A stretch of 64,000 nt of DNA from Gordius sp. MW1 (taxonomy: Eukaryota > Nematomorpha > Gordioida > Gordea > Gordiidae), in assembly GCA_964036665.1 (NCBI GenBank), contig OZ038526.1, positions 15,686,001-15,750,000 on the forward strand, in the 5' to 3' direction. Shown here piece after piece: positions 35,332-48,300 of the stretch (the stretch's first letter is position 1; each line of letters begins with the position of its first letter). The notes under the pieces are model-generated. The model saw only the letters and a program-made list of their open reading frames with translations. It was not told the DNA's origin and did no database searches. The translations under genes and the position numbers were made by a program.

Positions 35332-37052
35332 CGGAAGTCAATCGAGGATAATAGGATTCTCAAATTGGCTTACTTTTATATATTTTTTCATGCTCTTTCA
35401 CATAGAATCGAAAAAAATAAATATTTTTACCTCAAAATTTTTCACATATTTTTCTTTGAACCGTATTCATCCGATGAAAGTTGTCGTTTTCAGACGTGGT
35501 TTCTATGATCCCAAGTAAAAATTTATCAGAATTTAAAAACTATTACTTTGAAATCATGATCGCATAGAGCAGTTTTCAAAAATTAAGCACTCACGTTGCG
35601 ATACAACAACTAATCGCAACAATAAAACGTTGTCTTTTGTCAAAATGATAGTTCTCGCAGCTTAAAACCTCTTTTCGGAAGTCAATCGAGGATAATAGGA
35701 GTCTCAAATTGGCTTACTTTTATATATTTTTTCATGCTCTTTCACATAGAATCGAAAAAAAAAAATATTTTTACCTCAAAATTTTTCACATATTTTTCTT
35801 TGAACCGTATTCATCCGATGAAAGTTGTCGTTTTCAGACGTGGTTTCTATGATCCCAAGTAAAAATTTATCAGAATTTAAAAACTATTACTTTGAAATCA
35901 TGATCGCATAGAGCAGTTTTCAAAAATTAAGAACTCACGTTGCGATACAACAAACTAATCGCAACAATAAAACGTTGTCTTTTGTCAAAATGATAGTTCT
36001 CGCAGCTTAAAACCTTTTTCGGAAGTCAATCGAGGATAATAGGATTCTCAAATTGGCTTACTTTTATATATTTTTTCATGCTCTTTCACATAGAATCGAA
36101 AAAAATAAATATTTTTGCCTCAAAATTTTTCACATATTTTTCTTTGAACCGTATTCATCCGGTGAAAGTTGTCGTTTTCAGACGTGGTTTCTATGATCCC
36201 AAGTAAAAATTTATCTGAATCTAAAAACTATTACTTTGAAATCATGATCGCATAGAGCAGTTTTCAAAAATTAAGCACTCACGTTGCGATACAACAAACT
36301 AATCGCAACAATAAAACGTTGTCTTTTGTCAAAATGATAGTTCTCGCAGCTTAAAACCTCTTTTCGGAAGTCAATCGAGGATAATAGGATTCTTAAATTG
36401 GCTCACTTTTATATATTTTTTCATGCTTTTTCACATAGAATCAAAAAAAAATAAATATTTTTACCTCAAAATTTTTCATATTTTTCTAAGAACCGTATTC
36501 ATCCGATGAAAGTTGTCGTTTTCAGACGTGGTTTCTATGATCCCAAGTAAAAATTTATCAGAATCTAAAAACTATTACTTTGAAATCATGATCGCATAGA
36601 GCAGTTTTCAAAAATTAAGCACTCACGTTGCGATACAACAAACTAATCGCAACAATAAAACGTTGTCTTTTGTCAAAATGATAGTTCTCGCAGCTTAAAA
36701 CCTCTTTTCGGAAGTCAATCGAGGATAATAGGATTCTCAAATTGGCTTACTTTTATATATTTTTTCATGCTCTTTCACATAGAATCGAAAAAAATAAATT
36801 TTTTACCTCAAAATTTTTCACATATTTTTCTAAGAACCGTATTCATCCGATGAAAGTTGTCGTTTTCAGACGTGGTTTCTATGATCCCAAGTAACAATTT
36901 ATAAGAATCTAAAAACTATTACTTTGAAATCATGATCGCATAGAGCAGTTTTCAAAAATTAAGCACTCACGTTGCGATACAACAAACTAATCGCAACAAT
37001 AAAACGTTGTCTTTTGTCAAAATGATAGTTCTCGCAGCTTAAAACCTCTTTT
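35332..37052 (+). repeat. Block paralogous to 18171-19546
   Basis: Starts are at 35332, 35676, 36020, 36365 and 36709. The last three match 18515, 18860 and 19203 at offsets of 17,505-17,506: 'ttatctgaatc', then 'ttggctcac' with 'ttttcatattttt', then 'gtaacaatttataag'. The monomer at 35332 has 'acaactaatc' (1 bp shorter) and 35676 has an A11 run. Confidence 0.87.
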
Positions 37053-37396
37053 CGGAAGTCAATCGAGGATAATAGGATTCTCAAATTGGCTTACTTTTAT
37101 ATATTTTTTCAAGCTCTTTCACATAGAATTAAAAAAAATAAATATTTTTACCTTAAAATTTTTAACATTTTTTTCTTTCAACCGTATTCATCCGATGAAA
37201 GTTGTCGTTTTCAGACGTTGTTTCCATGATAAAAAGTAAAAATTTATCAGAATCAGAAAACTATTACTTTGAAATCATGATTGCATAGAGCAGTTTTCAA
37301 AAATTAAGCACTCACGTTTGATACAACAAACTAATCGCAACAATAAAACGTTGTCTTTTGTCAAAATGATAGTTCTCGCAGCTTAAAACCTCTTTT
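37053..37396 (+). repeat. Divergent monomer class D, copy 7 (344 bp), canonical 3' end
   Basis: The D signature is present up to 'cacgtttgatac', but the end reads 'gttgtcttttgtc' as in ordinary monomers, not 'gttgtagtttgtc' as in the other six D copies. This is the last D monomer; none occurs in the remaining 26.6 kb. Confidence 0.92.
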
Positions 37397-38430
37397 CGGA
37401 AGTCAATCGAGGATAATAGGATTCTCAAATTGACTTACTTTTATATATTTTTTTATGCTCTTTCACATAGAATCGAAAAAAATAAAAAATTTTATCTCAA
37501 AATTTTTCACATATTTTTCTTTGAACCGTATTCATCCGATGAAAGTTGTCGTTTTCAGACGTGGTTTCTATGATCCCAAGTAAAAATTTATCAGAATTTA
37601 AAAACTATTACTTTGAAATCATGATCGCATAGAGCAGTTTCAAAATTAAGCACTCACGTTGCGATACAACAAACTAATCGCAATAATAAAACGTTGTCTT
37701 TTGTCAAAATGATAGTTCTCGCAGCTTAAAACCTCTTTTCGGAAGTCAATCGAGGATAATAGGATTCTCAAATTGTCTTACTTTTATATATTTTTTCATG
37801 CTCTTTCACATAGAATCGAAAAAAATAAATATTTTTTTTACCTCAAAATTTTTCACATATTTTTCTTTGAACCGTGTTCATCCGATGAAAGTTGTCGTTT
37901 TCAGACGTGGTTTCTATGATCCCAAGTAAAAATTTATCAGAATCTAAAAACTATTACTTTGAAATCATGATCGCATAGAGCAGTTTTCAAAAATTAAGCA
38001 ATCACGTTGCGATACAAAAAACTAATCGCAACAATAAAACGTTGTCTTTTGTCAAATTGACAGTTCTCGCAGCTTAAAACCTCTTTTCGGAAGTCAATCG
38101 AGGATAATAGGATTCTCAAATTGGCTTACTTTTATATATTTTTTCATGCTTTTTCACATAGAATCGAAAAAAATAAATATTTTTACCTCAAAATTTTTCA
38201 CATATTTTTTTAAGAACCGTATTCATCCGATGAAAGTTCGTTTTCAGACGTGGTTTCTATGATCCCAAGTAAAAATTTATCAGAATCTAAAAACTATTAC
38301 TTTGAAATCATGATCGCATAGAGCAGTTTTCAAAAATTAAGCACTCACGTTGCGATACAACAAACTAATCGCAACAATAAAACGTTGCCTTTTGTCAAAA
38401 TGATAGTTCTCGCAGCTTAAAACCTCTTTT
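37397..38430 (+). repeat. Three-monomer cassette, copy 3 (343/348/343)
   Basis: Starts are at 37397, 37740 and 38088. The order of types is as at 25043. The first carries 'attgacttac', 'aaaaaattttatctc' and 'gcagtttcaaaatt'. The second has T8 and 'gtgttcatcc' but 'acatattttt' rather than 'acatgttttt'. The third has 'gaaagttcg' plus new marks 'gttgccttttg' and 'gagaataatagg', and it also begins the 3-mer HOR. Confidence 0.88.
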
Positions 38431-40151
38431 CGGAAGTCAATCGAGAATAATAGGATTCTCAAATTGGCTTACTTTTATATATTTTTTCATGCTCTTTCAC
38501 ATGGAATCGAAAAAAATAAAAAATTTTACCTCAAAATTTTTCACATATTTTTCTTTAACCGTATTCATCCGATGAAAGTTGTCGTTTTCAGACGTGGTTT
38601 CTATGATCCCAAGTAAAAATTTATCAGAATCTAAAAACTATTACTTTGAAATCATGATCGCATAGAGCAGTTTTCAAAAATTAAGCACTCACGTTGCGAT
38701 ACAACAAACTAATCGCAACAATAAAACGTTGTCTTTTGTCAAAATGATAGTTCTCGCAGCTTAAAACCTCTTTTCGGAAGTCAATCGAGGATAATAGGAT
38801 TCTCAAATTGGCTTACTTTTATATATTTTTACATGCTCTTTCACATGGAATAGAAAAAAATAAATATTTTTACCTCAAAATTTTTCACATATTTTTCTAA
38901 GAACTGTATTCATCCGATGAAAGTTGTCGTTTTCAGACGTGGTTTCTATGATCCCAAGTAAAAATTTATCAGAATCTAAAAACTATTACTTTGAAATCAT
39001 TATCGCATAGAGCAGTTTTCAAAAATTAAGCACTCACGTTGCGATACAACAAACTAATCGCAACAATAAAACGTTGTCTTCTGTCAAAATGATAGTTCTC
39101 GCAGTTTAAAACCTCTTTTCGGAAGTCAATCGAGGATAATAGGATTCTCAAATTGGCTTACTTTTATATATTTTTTCATGCTCTTTCACATAGAATCGAA
39201 AAAAATAAATATTTTTACCTCAAAATTTTTCACATATTTTTTTAAGAACCGTATTCATCCGATGAAAGTTCGTTTTCAGACGTGGTTTCTATGATCCCAA
39301 GTAAAAATTTATCAGAATCTAAAAACTATTACTTTGAAATCATGATCGCATAGAGCAGTTTTCAAAAATTAAGCACTCACGTTGCGATACAACAAACTAA
39401 TCGCAACAATAAAACGTTGCCTTTTGTCAAAATGATAGTTCTCGCAGCTTAAAACCTCTTTTCGGAAGTCAATCGAGAATAATAGGATTCTCAAATTGGC
39501 TTACTTTTATATATTTTTTCATGCTCTTTCACATGGAATCGAAAAAAATAAAAAATTTTACCTCAAAATTTTTCACATATTTTTCTTTAACCGTATTCAT
39601 CCGATGAAAGTTGTCGTTTTCAGACGTGGTTTCTATGATCCCAAGTAAAAATTTATCAGAATCTAAAAACTATTACTTTGAAATCATGATCGCATAGAGC
39701 AGTTTTCAAAAATTAAGCACTCACGTTGCGATACAACAAACTAATCGCAACAATAAAACGTTGTCTTTTGTCAAAATGATAGTTCTCGCAGCTTAAAACC
39801 TCTTTTCGGAAGTCAATCGAGGATAATAGGATTCTCAAATTGGCTTACTTTTATATATTTTTACATGCTCTTTCACATGGAATAGAAAAAAATAAATATT
39901 TTTACCTCAAAATTTTTCACATATTTTTCTAAGAACTGTATTCATCCGATGAAAGTTGTCGTTTTCAGACGTGGTTTCTATGATCCCAAGTAAAAATTTA
40001 TCAGAATCTAAAAACTATTACTTTGAAATCATTATCGCATAGAGCAGTTTTCAAAAATTAAGCACTCACGTTGCGATACAACAAACTAATCGCAACAATA
40101 AAACGTTGTCTTTTGTCAAAATGATAGTTCTCGCAGCTTAAAACCTCTTTT
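38088..40151 (+). repeat. 3-mer HOR (1032 bp), two tandem units
   Basis: Unit 1 starts are 38088, 38431 and 38775; unit 2 starts are 39120, 39463 and 39807. Types in order: 'gaaagttcg' with 'gttgccttttg'; 'catggaatcg' with 'aaaaaatttt' and 'ctttaaccg'; 'tttttacatgc' with 'catggaatag', 'gaactgtattc' and 'attatcgc'. The period is exactly 1032 bp. Private changes include 'gtcttctgtc' and 'gcagtttaaa' near 39080-39104. Confidence 0.93.
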
Positions 40152-41527
40152 CGGAAGTCAATCGAGGATAATAGGATTCTCAAATTGGCTTACTTTTATA
40201 TATTTTTACATGCTCTTTCACATGGAATAGAAAAAAATAAATATTTTTACCTCAAAATTTTTCACATATTTTTCTAAGAACTGTATTCATCCGATGAAAG
40301 TTGTCGTTTTCAAACGTGGTTTCTATGATCCCAAGTAAAAATTTATCAGAATCTAGAAACTATTACTTTGAAATCATGATCGCATAGAGCAGTTTTCAAA
40401 AATTAAGCACTCACGTTGCGATACAACAAACTAATCGCAACAATAAAACGTTGTCTTTTGTCAAAATGATAGTTCTCGCAGCTTAAAACCTCTTTTCGGA
40501 AGTCAATCGAGGATAATAGGATTCTCAAATTGACTTACTTTTATATATTTTTTTATGCTCTTTCACATAGAATCGAAAAAAATAAAAAATTTTATCTCAA
40601 AATTTTTCACATATTTTTCTTTGAACCGTATTCATCCGATGAAAGTTGTCGTTTTCAGACGTGGTTTCTATGATCCCAAGTAAAAATTTATCAGAATTTA
40701 AGAACTATTACTTTGAAATCATGATCGCATAGAGCAGTTTCAAAATTAAGCACTCACGTTGCGATACAACAAACTAATCGCAACAATAAAACGTTGTCTT
40801 TTGTCAAAATGATAGTTCTCGCAGCTTAAAACCTCTTTTCGGAAGTCAATCGAGGATAATAGGATTCTCAAATTGACTTACTTTTATATATTTTTTTATG
40901 CTCTTTCACATAGAATCGAAAAAAATAAAAAATTTTATCTCAAAATTTTTCACATATTTTTCTTTGAACCGTATTCATCCGATGAAAGTTGTCGTTTTCA
41001 GACGTGGTTTCTATGATCCCAAGTAAAAATTTATCAGAATCTAAAAACTATTACTTTGAAATCATGATCGCATAGAGCAGTTTTCAAAAATTAAGCAATC
41101 ACGTTGCGATACAAAAAACTAATCGCAACAATAAAACGTTGTCTTTTGTCAAATTGATAGTTCTCGCAGCTTAAAACCTCTTTTCGGAAGTCAATCGAGG
41201 ATAATAGGATTTTCAAATTGGCTTACTTTTATATATTTTTTCATGCTTTTTCACATAGAATCGAAAAAAATAAATATTTTTACCTCAAAATTTTTCACAT
41301 ATTTTTCTAAGAACCGTATTCATCCGATGAAAGTTCGTTTTCAGACGTGGTTTCTATGATCCCAAGTAAAAATTTATCAGAATCTAAAAACTATTACTTT
41401 GAAATCATGATCGCATAGAGCAGTTTTCAAAAATTAAGCACTCACGTTGCGATACAACAAACTAATCGCAACAATAAAACGTTGTCTTTTGTCAAAATGA
41501 TAGTTCTCGCAGCTTAAAACCTCTTTT
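40152..41527 (+). repeat. Transition monomers after the 3-mer HOR
   Basis: Starts are at 40152, 40497, 40840 and 41185. 40152 is a further copy of the third 3-mer type, with 'caaacgtgg' and 'gaatctagaaac'. 40497 and 40840 both have 'attgacttac', 'tttttttatgc' and 'aaaaaattttatctc'. 41185 has 'ctttttcac' and the 'gaaagttcg' deletion. Confidence 0.87.
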
Positions 41528-42902
41528 CGGAAGTCAATCGAGGATAATAGGATTCTCAAATTGAATTACTTTTATATATTTTTTCATGCTCTTTCACAAA
41601 GAATCGAAAAAAATAAATATTTTTACCTCAAAATTTTTCACATATTTTTCTTTGAACCGTATTCATCCGATGAAAGTTGTCGTTTTCAGACGTGGTTTCT
41701 ATGATTCCAAGTAAAAATTTATCAGAATCTAAAAACTATTACTTTGAAATCATGATCGCATAGAGCAGTTTTCGAAAATTAAGCAACCACGTTGCGATAC
41801 AACAAACTAATCGCAACAATAAAACGTTGTCTTTTGTCAAAATGATAGTTCTCACAGCTTAAAACCTCTTTTCGGAAGTCAATCGAGGATAATAGGATTC
41901 TCAAATTGGCTTACTTTTACATATTTTTTCATGCTCTTTCACATGGAATCGAAAAAAATAAAAAAATTTACCTCAAAATTTTTCACATATTTTTCTTTAA
42001 CCGTATTCATCCGATGAAAGTTGTCGTTTTCAGACGTGGTTTCTATGATCCCAAGTAAAAATTTATCAGAATCTAAAAACTATTACTTTGAAATCATGAT
42101 CGCGTAGAGCAGTTTTCAAAAATTAAGCACTCACGTTGCGATACAACAAACTAATCGCAACAATAAAACGTTGTCTTTTGTCAAAATGATAGTTCTCGCA
42201 GCTTAAAACCTCTTTTCGGAAGTCAATCGAGGCATAGGATTCTCAAATTGACTTACTTTTATATATTTTTTCATGCTCTTTCACATAGAATCGAAAAAAA
42301 TAAAAAATTTTACCTCAAAATTTTTCACATATTTTTCTTTGAACCGTATTCATCCGATGAAAGTTGTCGTTTTCAGACGTGGTTTCTATGATTCCAAGTA
42401 AAAATTTATCAGAATCTAAAAACTATTACTTTGAAATCATGATCGCATAGAGCAGTTTTCGAAAATTAAGCAACCACGTTGCGATACAACAAACTAATCG
42501 CAACAATAAAACGTTGTCTTTTGTCAAAATGATAGTTCTCACAGCTTAAAACCTCTTTTCGGAAGTCAATCGAGGCATAGGATTCTCAAATTGGCTTACT
42601 TTTACATATTTTTCCATGCTCTTTCACATGGAATCGAAAAAAATAAAAAAATTTACCTCAAAATTTTTCACATATTTTTCTTTGAACCGTATTCATCCGA
42701 TGAAAGTTGTCGTTTTCAGACGTGGTTTCTATGATCCCAAGTAAAAATTTATCAGAATCTAAAAACTATTACTTTGAAATCATGATCGCGTAGAGCAGTT
42801 TTCAAAAATTAAGCACTCACGTTGCGATACAACAAACTAATCGCAACAATAAAACGTTGTCTTTTGTCAAAATGATAGTTCTCGCAGCTTAAAACCTCTT
42901 TT
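41528..42902 (+). repeat. Dimer HOR (about 687 bp), two units
   Basis: Units begin at 41528 (monomers 41528 and 41873) and 42217 (42217 and 42560). The first monomer carries 'gattccaag', 'ttttcgaaaatt', 'gcaaccacg' and 'ctcacagc'. The second carries 'ttacatattttt', 'catggaatcg', 'aaaaaaattt' and 'gcgtagagc'. A 2-bp-shorter junction, 'gaggcatagg', appears at 42231, 42572 and 42918 only. Confidence 0.9.
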
Positions 42903-44281
42903 CGGAAGTCAATCGAGGCATAGGATTCTCAAATTGACTTACTTTTATATATTTTTTCATGCTCTTTCACATAGAATCGAAAAAAATAAAAAATTTTACC
43001 TCAAAATTTTTCACATATTTTTCTTTGAACCGTATTCATCCGATGAAAGTTGTCGTTTTCAGACGTGGTTTCTATGATCCCAAGTAAAAATTTATCAGAA
43101 TTTAAAAACTATTACTTTGAAATCATGATCGCATAGAGCAGTTTCAAAAATTAAGCACTCACGTTGCGATACAACAAACTAATCGCAACAATAAAACGTT
43201 GTCTTTTGTCAAAATGATGGTTCTCGCAGCTTAAAACCTCTTTTCGGAAGTCAATCGAGGATAATAGGATTCTCAAATTGGCTTACTTTTATATATTTTT
43301 TCATGCTCTTTCACATAGAATCGAAAAAAATAAATATTTTTTTACCTCAAAATTTTTCACATATTTTTCTTTGAACCGTATTCATCCGATGAAAGTTGTC
43401 GTTTTCAGACGTGGTTTCTATGATCCCAAGTAAAAATTTATCAGAATTTAAAAACTATTACTTTGAAATCATGATCGCATAGAGCAGTTTCAAAAATTAA
43501 GCACTCACGTTGCGATACAACAAACTAATCGCAACAATAAAACGTTGTCTTTTGTCAAAATGATAGTTCTCGCAGCTTAAAACCTCTTTTCGGAAGTCAA
43601 TCGAGGATAATAGGATTCTCAAATTGTCTTACTTTTATATATTTTTTCATGCTCTTTCACATAGAATCGAAAAAAATAAATATTTTTTTTACCTCAAAAT
43701 TTTTCACATGTTTTTCTTTGAACCGTGTTCATCCGATGAAAGTTGTCGTTTTCAGACGTGGTTTCTATGATCCCAAGTAAAAATTTATCAGAATCTAAAA
43801 ACCATTACTTTGAAATCATGATCGCATAGAGCAGTTTTCAAAAATTAAGCAATCACGTTGCGATACAAAAAATTAATCGCAACAATAAAACGTTGTCTTT
43901 TGTCAAATTGATAGTTCTCGCAGCTTAAAACCTCTTTTCGGAAGTCAATCGAGGATAATAGGATTCTCAAATTGGCTTACTTTTATATATTTTTTCATGC
44001 TTTTTCACATAGAATCGAAAAAAATAAATATTTTTACCTCAAAATTTTTCACATATTTTTCTAAGAACCGTATTCATCCGATGAAAGTTCGTTTTCAGAC
44101 GTGGTTTCTATGATCCCAAGTAAAAATTTATCAGAATCTAAAAACTATTACTTTGAAATCATGATCGCATATAGCAGTTTTCAAAAATTAAGCACTCACG
44201 TTGCGATACAACAATCTAATCGCAACAATAAAACGTTGTCTTTTGTCAAAATGATAGTTCTCGCAGCTTAAAACCTCTTTT
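42903..44281 (+). repeat. Monomer plus three-monomer cassette, copy 4
   Basis: Starts are at 42903, 43245, 43591 and 43939 (lengths 342, 346, 348 and 343). The first has the 'gaggcatagg' junction with 'aaaaaatttt'. The following three repeat the cassette order: shortened 'gcagtttcaaaaatt'; T8 with 'acatgttttt'; 'gaaagttcg'. The first cassette monomer here has T7 ('aaatatttttttacc') where the others have 'aaatattttt' or 'aaaaaatttt'. Confidence 0.87.
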
Positions 44282-45315
44282 CAGAAGTCAATCGAGGATA
44301 ATAGGATTCCCAAAATGAATTACTTTTATATATTTTTTCATGCTCTTTCACATAGAATCGAAAAAAATAAATATTTTTACCTCAAAATTTTCACATATTT
44401 TTCTTTGAACCGTATTCATCCGATGAAAGTTGTCGTTTTCAGACGTGGTTTCTATGATTCCAAGTAAAAATTTATCAGAATTTAAAAACTATTACTTTGA
44501 AATCATGATCGCATAGAGCAGTTTTCGAAAATTAAGCAATCACGTTGCGATATAACAAACTAATCGCAACAATAAAACGTTGTCTTTTGTCAAAATGATA
44601 GTTCTCGCAGCTTAAAACCTCTTTTCGGAAGTCAATCGAGGATAATAGGATTCTCAAATTGGCTTACTTTTATATATTTTTTCATGCTCTTTCACATGGA
44701 ATCGAAAAAAATAAAAAATTTTACCTCAAAATTTTTCACATATTTTTCTTTAACCGTATTCATCCGATGAAAGTTGTCGTTTTCAGACGTGGTTTCTATG
44801 ATCCCAAGTAAAAATTTATCAGAATCTAAAAACTATTACTTTGAAATCATGATCGCGTAAAGCAGTTTTCAAAAACTAAGCACTCACGTTGCGATACAAC
44901 AAACTAATCGCAACAATAAAACGTTGTCTTTTGTCAAAATGATAGTTCTCGCAGCTTAAAACCTCTTTTCGGAAGTCAATCGAGGATAATAGGATTCTCA
45001 AATTGACTTACTTTTATATATTTTTTCATGCTCTTTCACATAGAATCGAAAAAAATAAATATTTTTTTACCTCAAAATTTTTCACATATTTTTCTTTAAC
45101 CGTATTCATCCGATGAAAGTTGTCGTTTTCAGACGTGGTTTCTATGATCCCAAGTAAAAATTTATCAGAATCTAAAAACTATTACTTTGAAATCATGATC
45201 GCGTAGAGCAGTTTTCAAAAACTAAGCACTCACGTTGCGATACAACAAACTAATCGCAACAATAAAACGTTGTCTTTTGTCAAAATGATAGTTCTCGCAG
45301 CTTAAAACCTCTTTT
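44282..45315 (+). repeat. Mosaic monomers
   Basis: Starts are at 44282, 44626 and 44970. 44282 has the junction 'ttttcagaagtc' (CGG to CAG) and 'cgatataacaaac'. 44626 and 44970 share 'aaaaactaagcac' and 'gcgta'; the T7 tract is found in 44970. Confidence 0.85.
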
Positions 45316-48300
45316 CGGAAGTCAATCGAGGATAATAGGATTCTCAAATTGACTTACTTTTATATATTTTTTCATGCTCTTTCACATAAAATCGAAAAAA
45401 ATAAATATTTTTTTACCTCAAAATTTTTCACATATTTTTCTTTAACCGTATTCATCCGATGAAAGTTGTCGTTTTCAGACGTGGTTTCTATGATCCCAAG
45501 TAAAAATTTATCAGAATTTAAAAACTATTACTTTGAAATCATGATCGCATAGAGCAGTTTCAAAAATTAAGCACTCACGTTGCGATACAACAAACTAATC
45601 GCAACAATAAAACGTTGTCTTTTGTCAAAATGATGGTTCTCGCAGCTTAAAACCTCTTTTCGGAAGTCAATCGAGGATAATAGGATTCTCAAATTGGCTT
45701 ACTTTTATATATTTTTTCATGCTGTTTCACATAGAATCGAAAAAAATAAATATTTTTTTACCTCAAAATTTTTCACATATTTTTCTTTGAACCGTGTTCA
45801 TCCGATGAAAGTTGTCGTTTTCAGACGTGGTTTCTATGATTCCAAGTAAAAATTTATCAGAATCTAAAAACTATTACTTTGAAATCATGATCGCATAGAG
45901 CAGTTTTAAAAATTAAGCACTCACGTTGCGATACAACAAACTAATCGCAACAATAAAACGTTGTCTTTTGTCAAAATGATAGTTCTCGCAGCTTAAAACC
46001 TCTTTTCGGAAGTCAATCGAGGATAATAGGATTCTCAAATTGGCTTACTTTTATATATTTTTTCATGCTCTTTCACATAGAATCGAAAAAAATAAATATT
46101 TTTACCTCAAAATTTTTCACATATTTTTCTTTGAACCGTATTCATCCGATGAAAGTTGTCGTTTTCAGACGTGGTTTCTATGATCCCAAGTAAAAATTTA
46201 TCAGAATCTAAAAACTATTACTTTGAAATCATGATCGCATAGAGCAGTTTTCAAAAATTAAGCACTCACGTTGCGATACAACAAACTAATCGCAACAATA
46301 AAACGTTGTCTTTTGTCAAAATGATAGTTCTCGCAGCTTAAAACCTCTTTTCGGAAGTCAATCGAGGATATTAGGATTCTCAAATTGGCTTACTTTTATA
46401 TATTTTTTCATGCTCTTTCACATAGAATCGAAAAAAATAAATATTTTTACCTCAAAATTTTTCACATATTTTTCTTTGAACCGTATTCATCCGATGAAAG
46501 TTGTCGTTTTCAGACGTGGTTTCTATGATCCCAAGTAAAAATTTATCAGAATCTAAAAACTATTACTTTGAAATCATGATCGCATAGAGCAGTTTTCAAA
46601 AATTAAGCACTCACGTTGCGATACAACAAACTAATCGCAACAATAAAACGTTCTCTTTTGTCAAAATGATAGTTCTCGCAGCTTAAAACCTCTTTTCGGA
46701 AGTCAATCGAGGATAATAGGATTCTCAAATTGGCTTACTTTTATATATTTTTTCATGCTCTTTCACATAGAATCGAAAAAAATAAATATTTTTACCTCAA
46801 AATTTTTCACATATTTTTCTTTGAACCGTATTCATCCGATGAAAGTTGTCGTTTTCAGACGTGGTTTCTATGATCCCAAGTAAAAATTTATCAGAATCTA
46901 AAAACTATTACTTTGAAATCATGATCGCATAGAGCAGTTTTCAAAAATTAAGCACTCACGTTGCGATACAACAAACTAATCGCAACAATAAAACGTTGTC
47001 TTTTGTCAAAATGATAGTTCTCGCAGCTTAAAACCTCTTTTCGGAAGTCAATCGAGGATATTAGGATTCTCAAATTGGCTTACTTTTATATATTTTTTCA
47101 TGCTCTTTCACATAGAATCGAAAAAAAAAAATATTTTTACCTCAAAATTTTTCACATATTTTTCTTTGAACCGTATTCATCCGATGAAAGTTGTCGTTTT
47201 CAGACGTGGTTTCTATGATCCCAAGTAAAAATTTATCAGAATCTAAAAACTATTACTTTGAAATCATGATCGCATAGAGCAGTTTTCAAAAATTAAGCAC
47301 TCACGTTGCGATACAACAAACTAATCGCAACAATAAAACGTTGTCTTTTGTCAAAATGATAGTTCTCGCAGCTTAAAACCTCTTTTCGGAAGTCAATCGA
47401 GGATAATAGGATTCTCAAATTGGCTTACTTTTATATATTTTTACATGCTCTTTCACATGGAATAGAAAAAAAATAAAAAAATTTACCTCAAAATTTTTCA
47501 CATATTTTTCTTTAACCGTATTCATCCGATGAAAGTTGTCGTTTTCAGACGTGGTTTCTATGATCCCAAGTAAAAATTTATCAGAATCTAAAAACTATTA
47601 CTTTGAAATCATGATCGCGTAGAGCAGTTTTCAAAAACTAAGCACTCACGTTGCGATACAACAAACTAATCGCAACAATAAAACGTTGTCTTTTGTCAAA
47701 ATGATAGTTCTCGCAGCTTAAAACCTCTTTTCGGAAGTCAATCGAGGATAATAGGATTCTCAAATTGACTTACTTTTATATATTTTTTCATGCTCTTTCA
47801 CATAGAATCGAAAAAAATAAAAAATTTTACCTCAAAATTTTTCACATATTTTTCTTTGAACCTTATTCATCCGATGAAAGTTGTCGTTTTCAGACGTGGT
47901 TTCTATGATCCCAAGTAAAAATTTATCAGAATTTAAAAACTATTACTTTGAAATCATGATCGCATAGAGCAGTTTCAAAAATTAAGCACTCACGTTGCGA
48001 TACAACAAACTAATCGCAACAATAAAACGTTGTCTTTTGTCAAAATGATGGTTCTCGCAGCTTAAAACCTCTTTTCGGAAGTCAATCGAGGATAATAGGA
48101 TTCTCAAATTGGCTTACTTTTATATATTTTTTCATGCTCTTTCACATAGAATCGAAAAAAATAAATATTTTTTTACCTCAAAATTTTTCACATATTTTTC
48201 TTTGAACCGTGTTCATCCGATGAAAGTTGTCGTTTTCAGACGTGGTTTCTATGATTCCAAGTAAAAATTTATCAGAATCTAAAAACTATTACGTTGAAAT

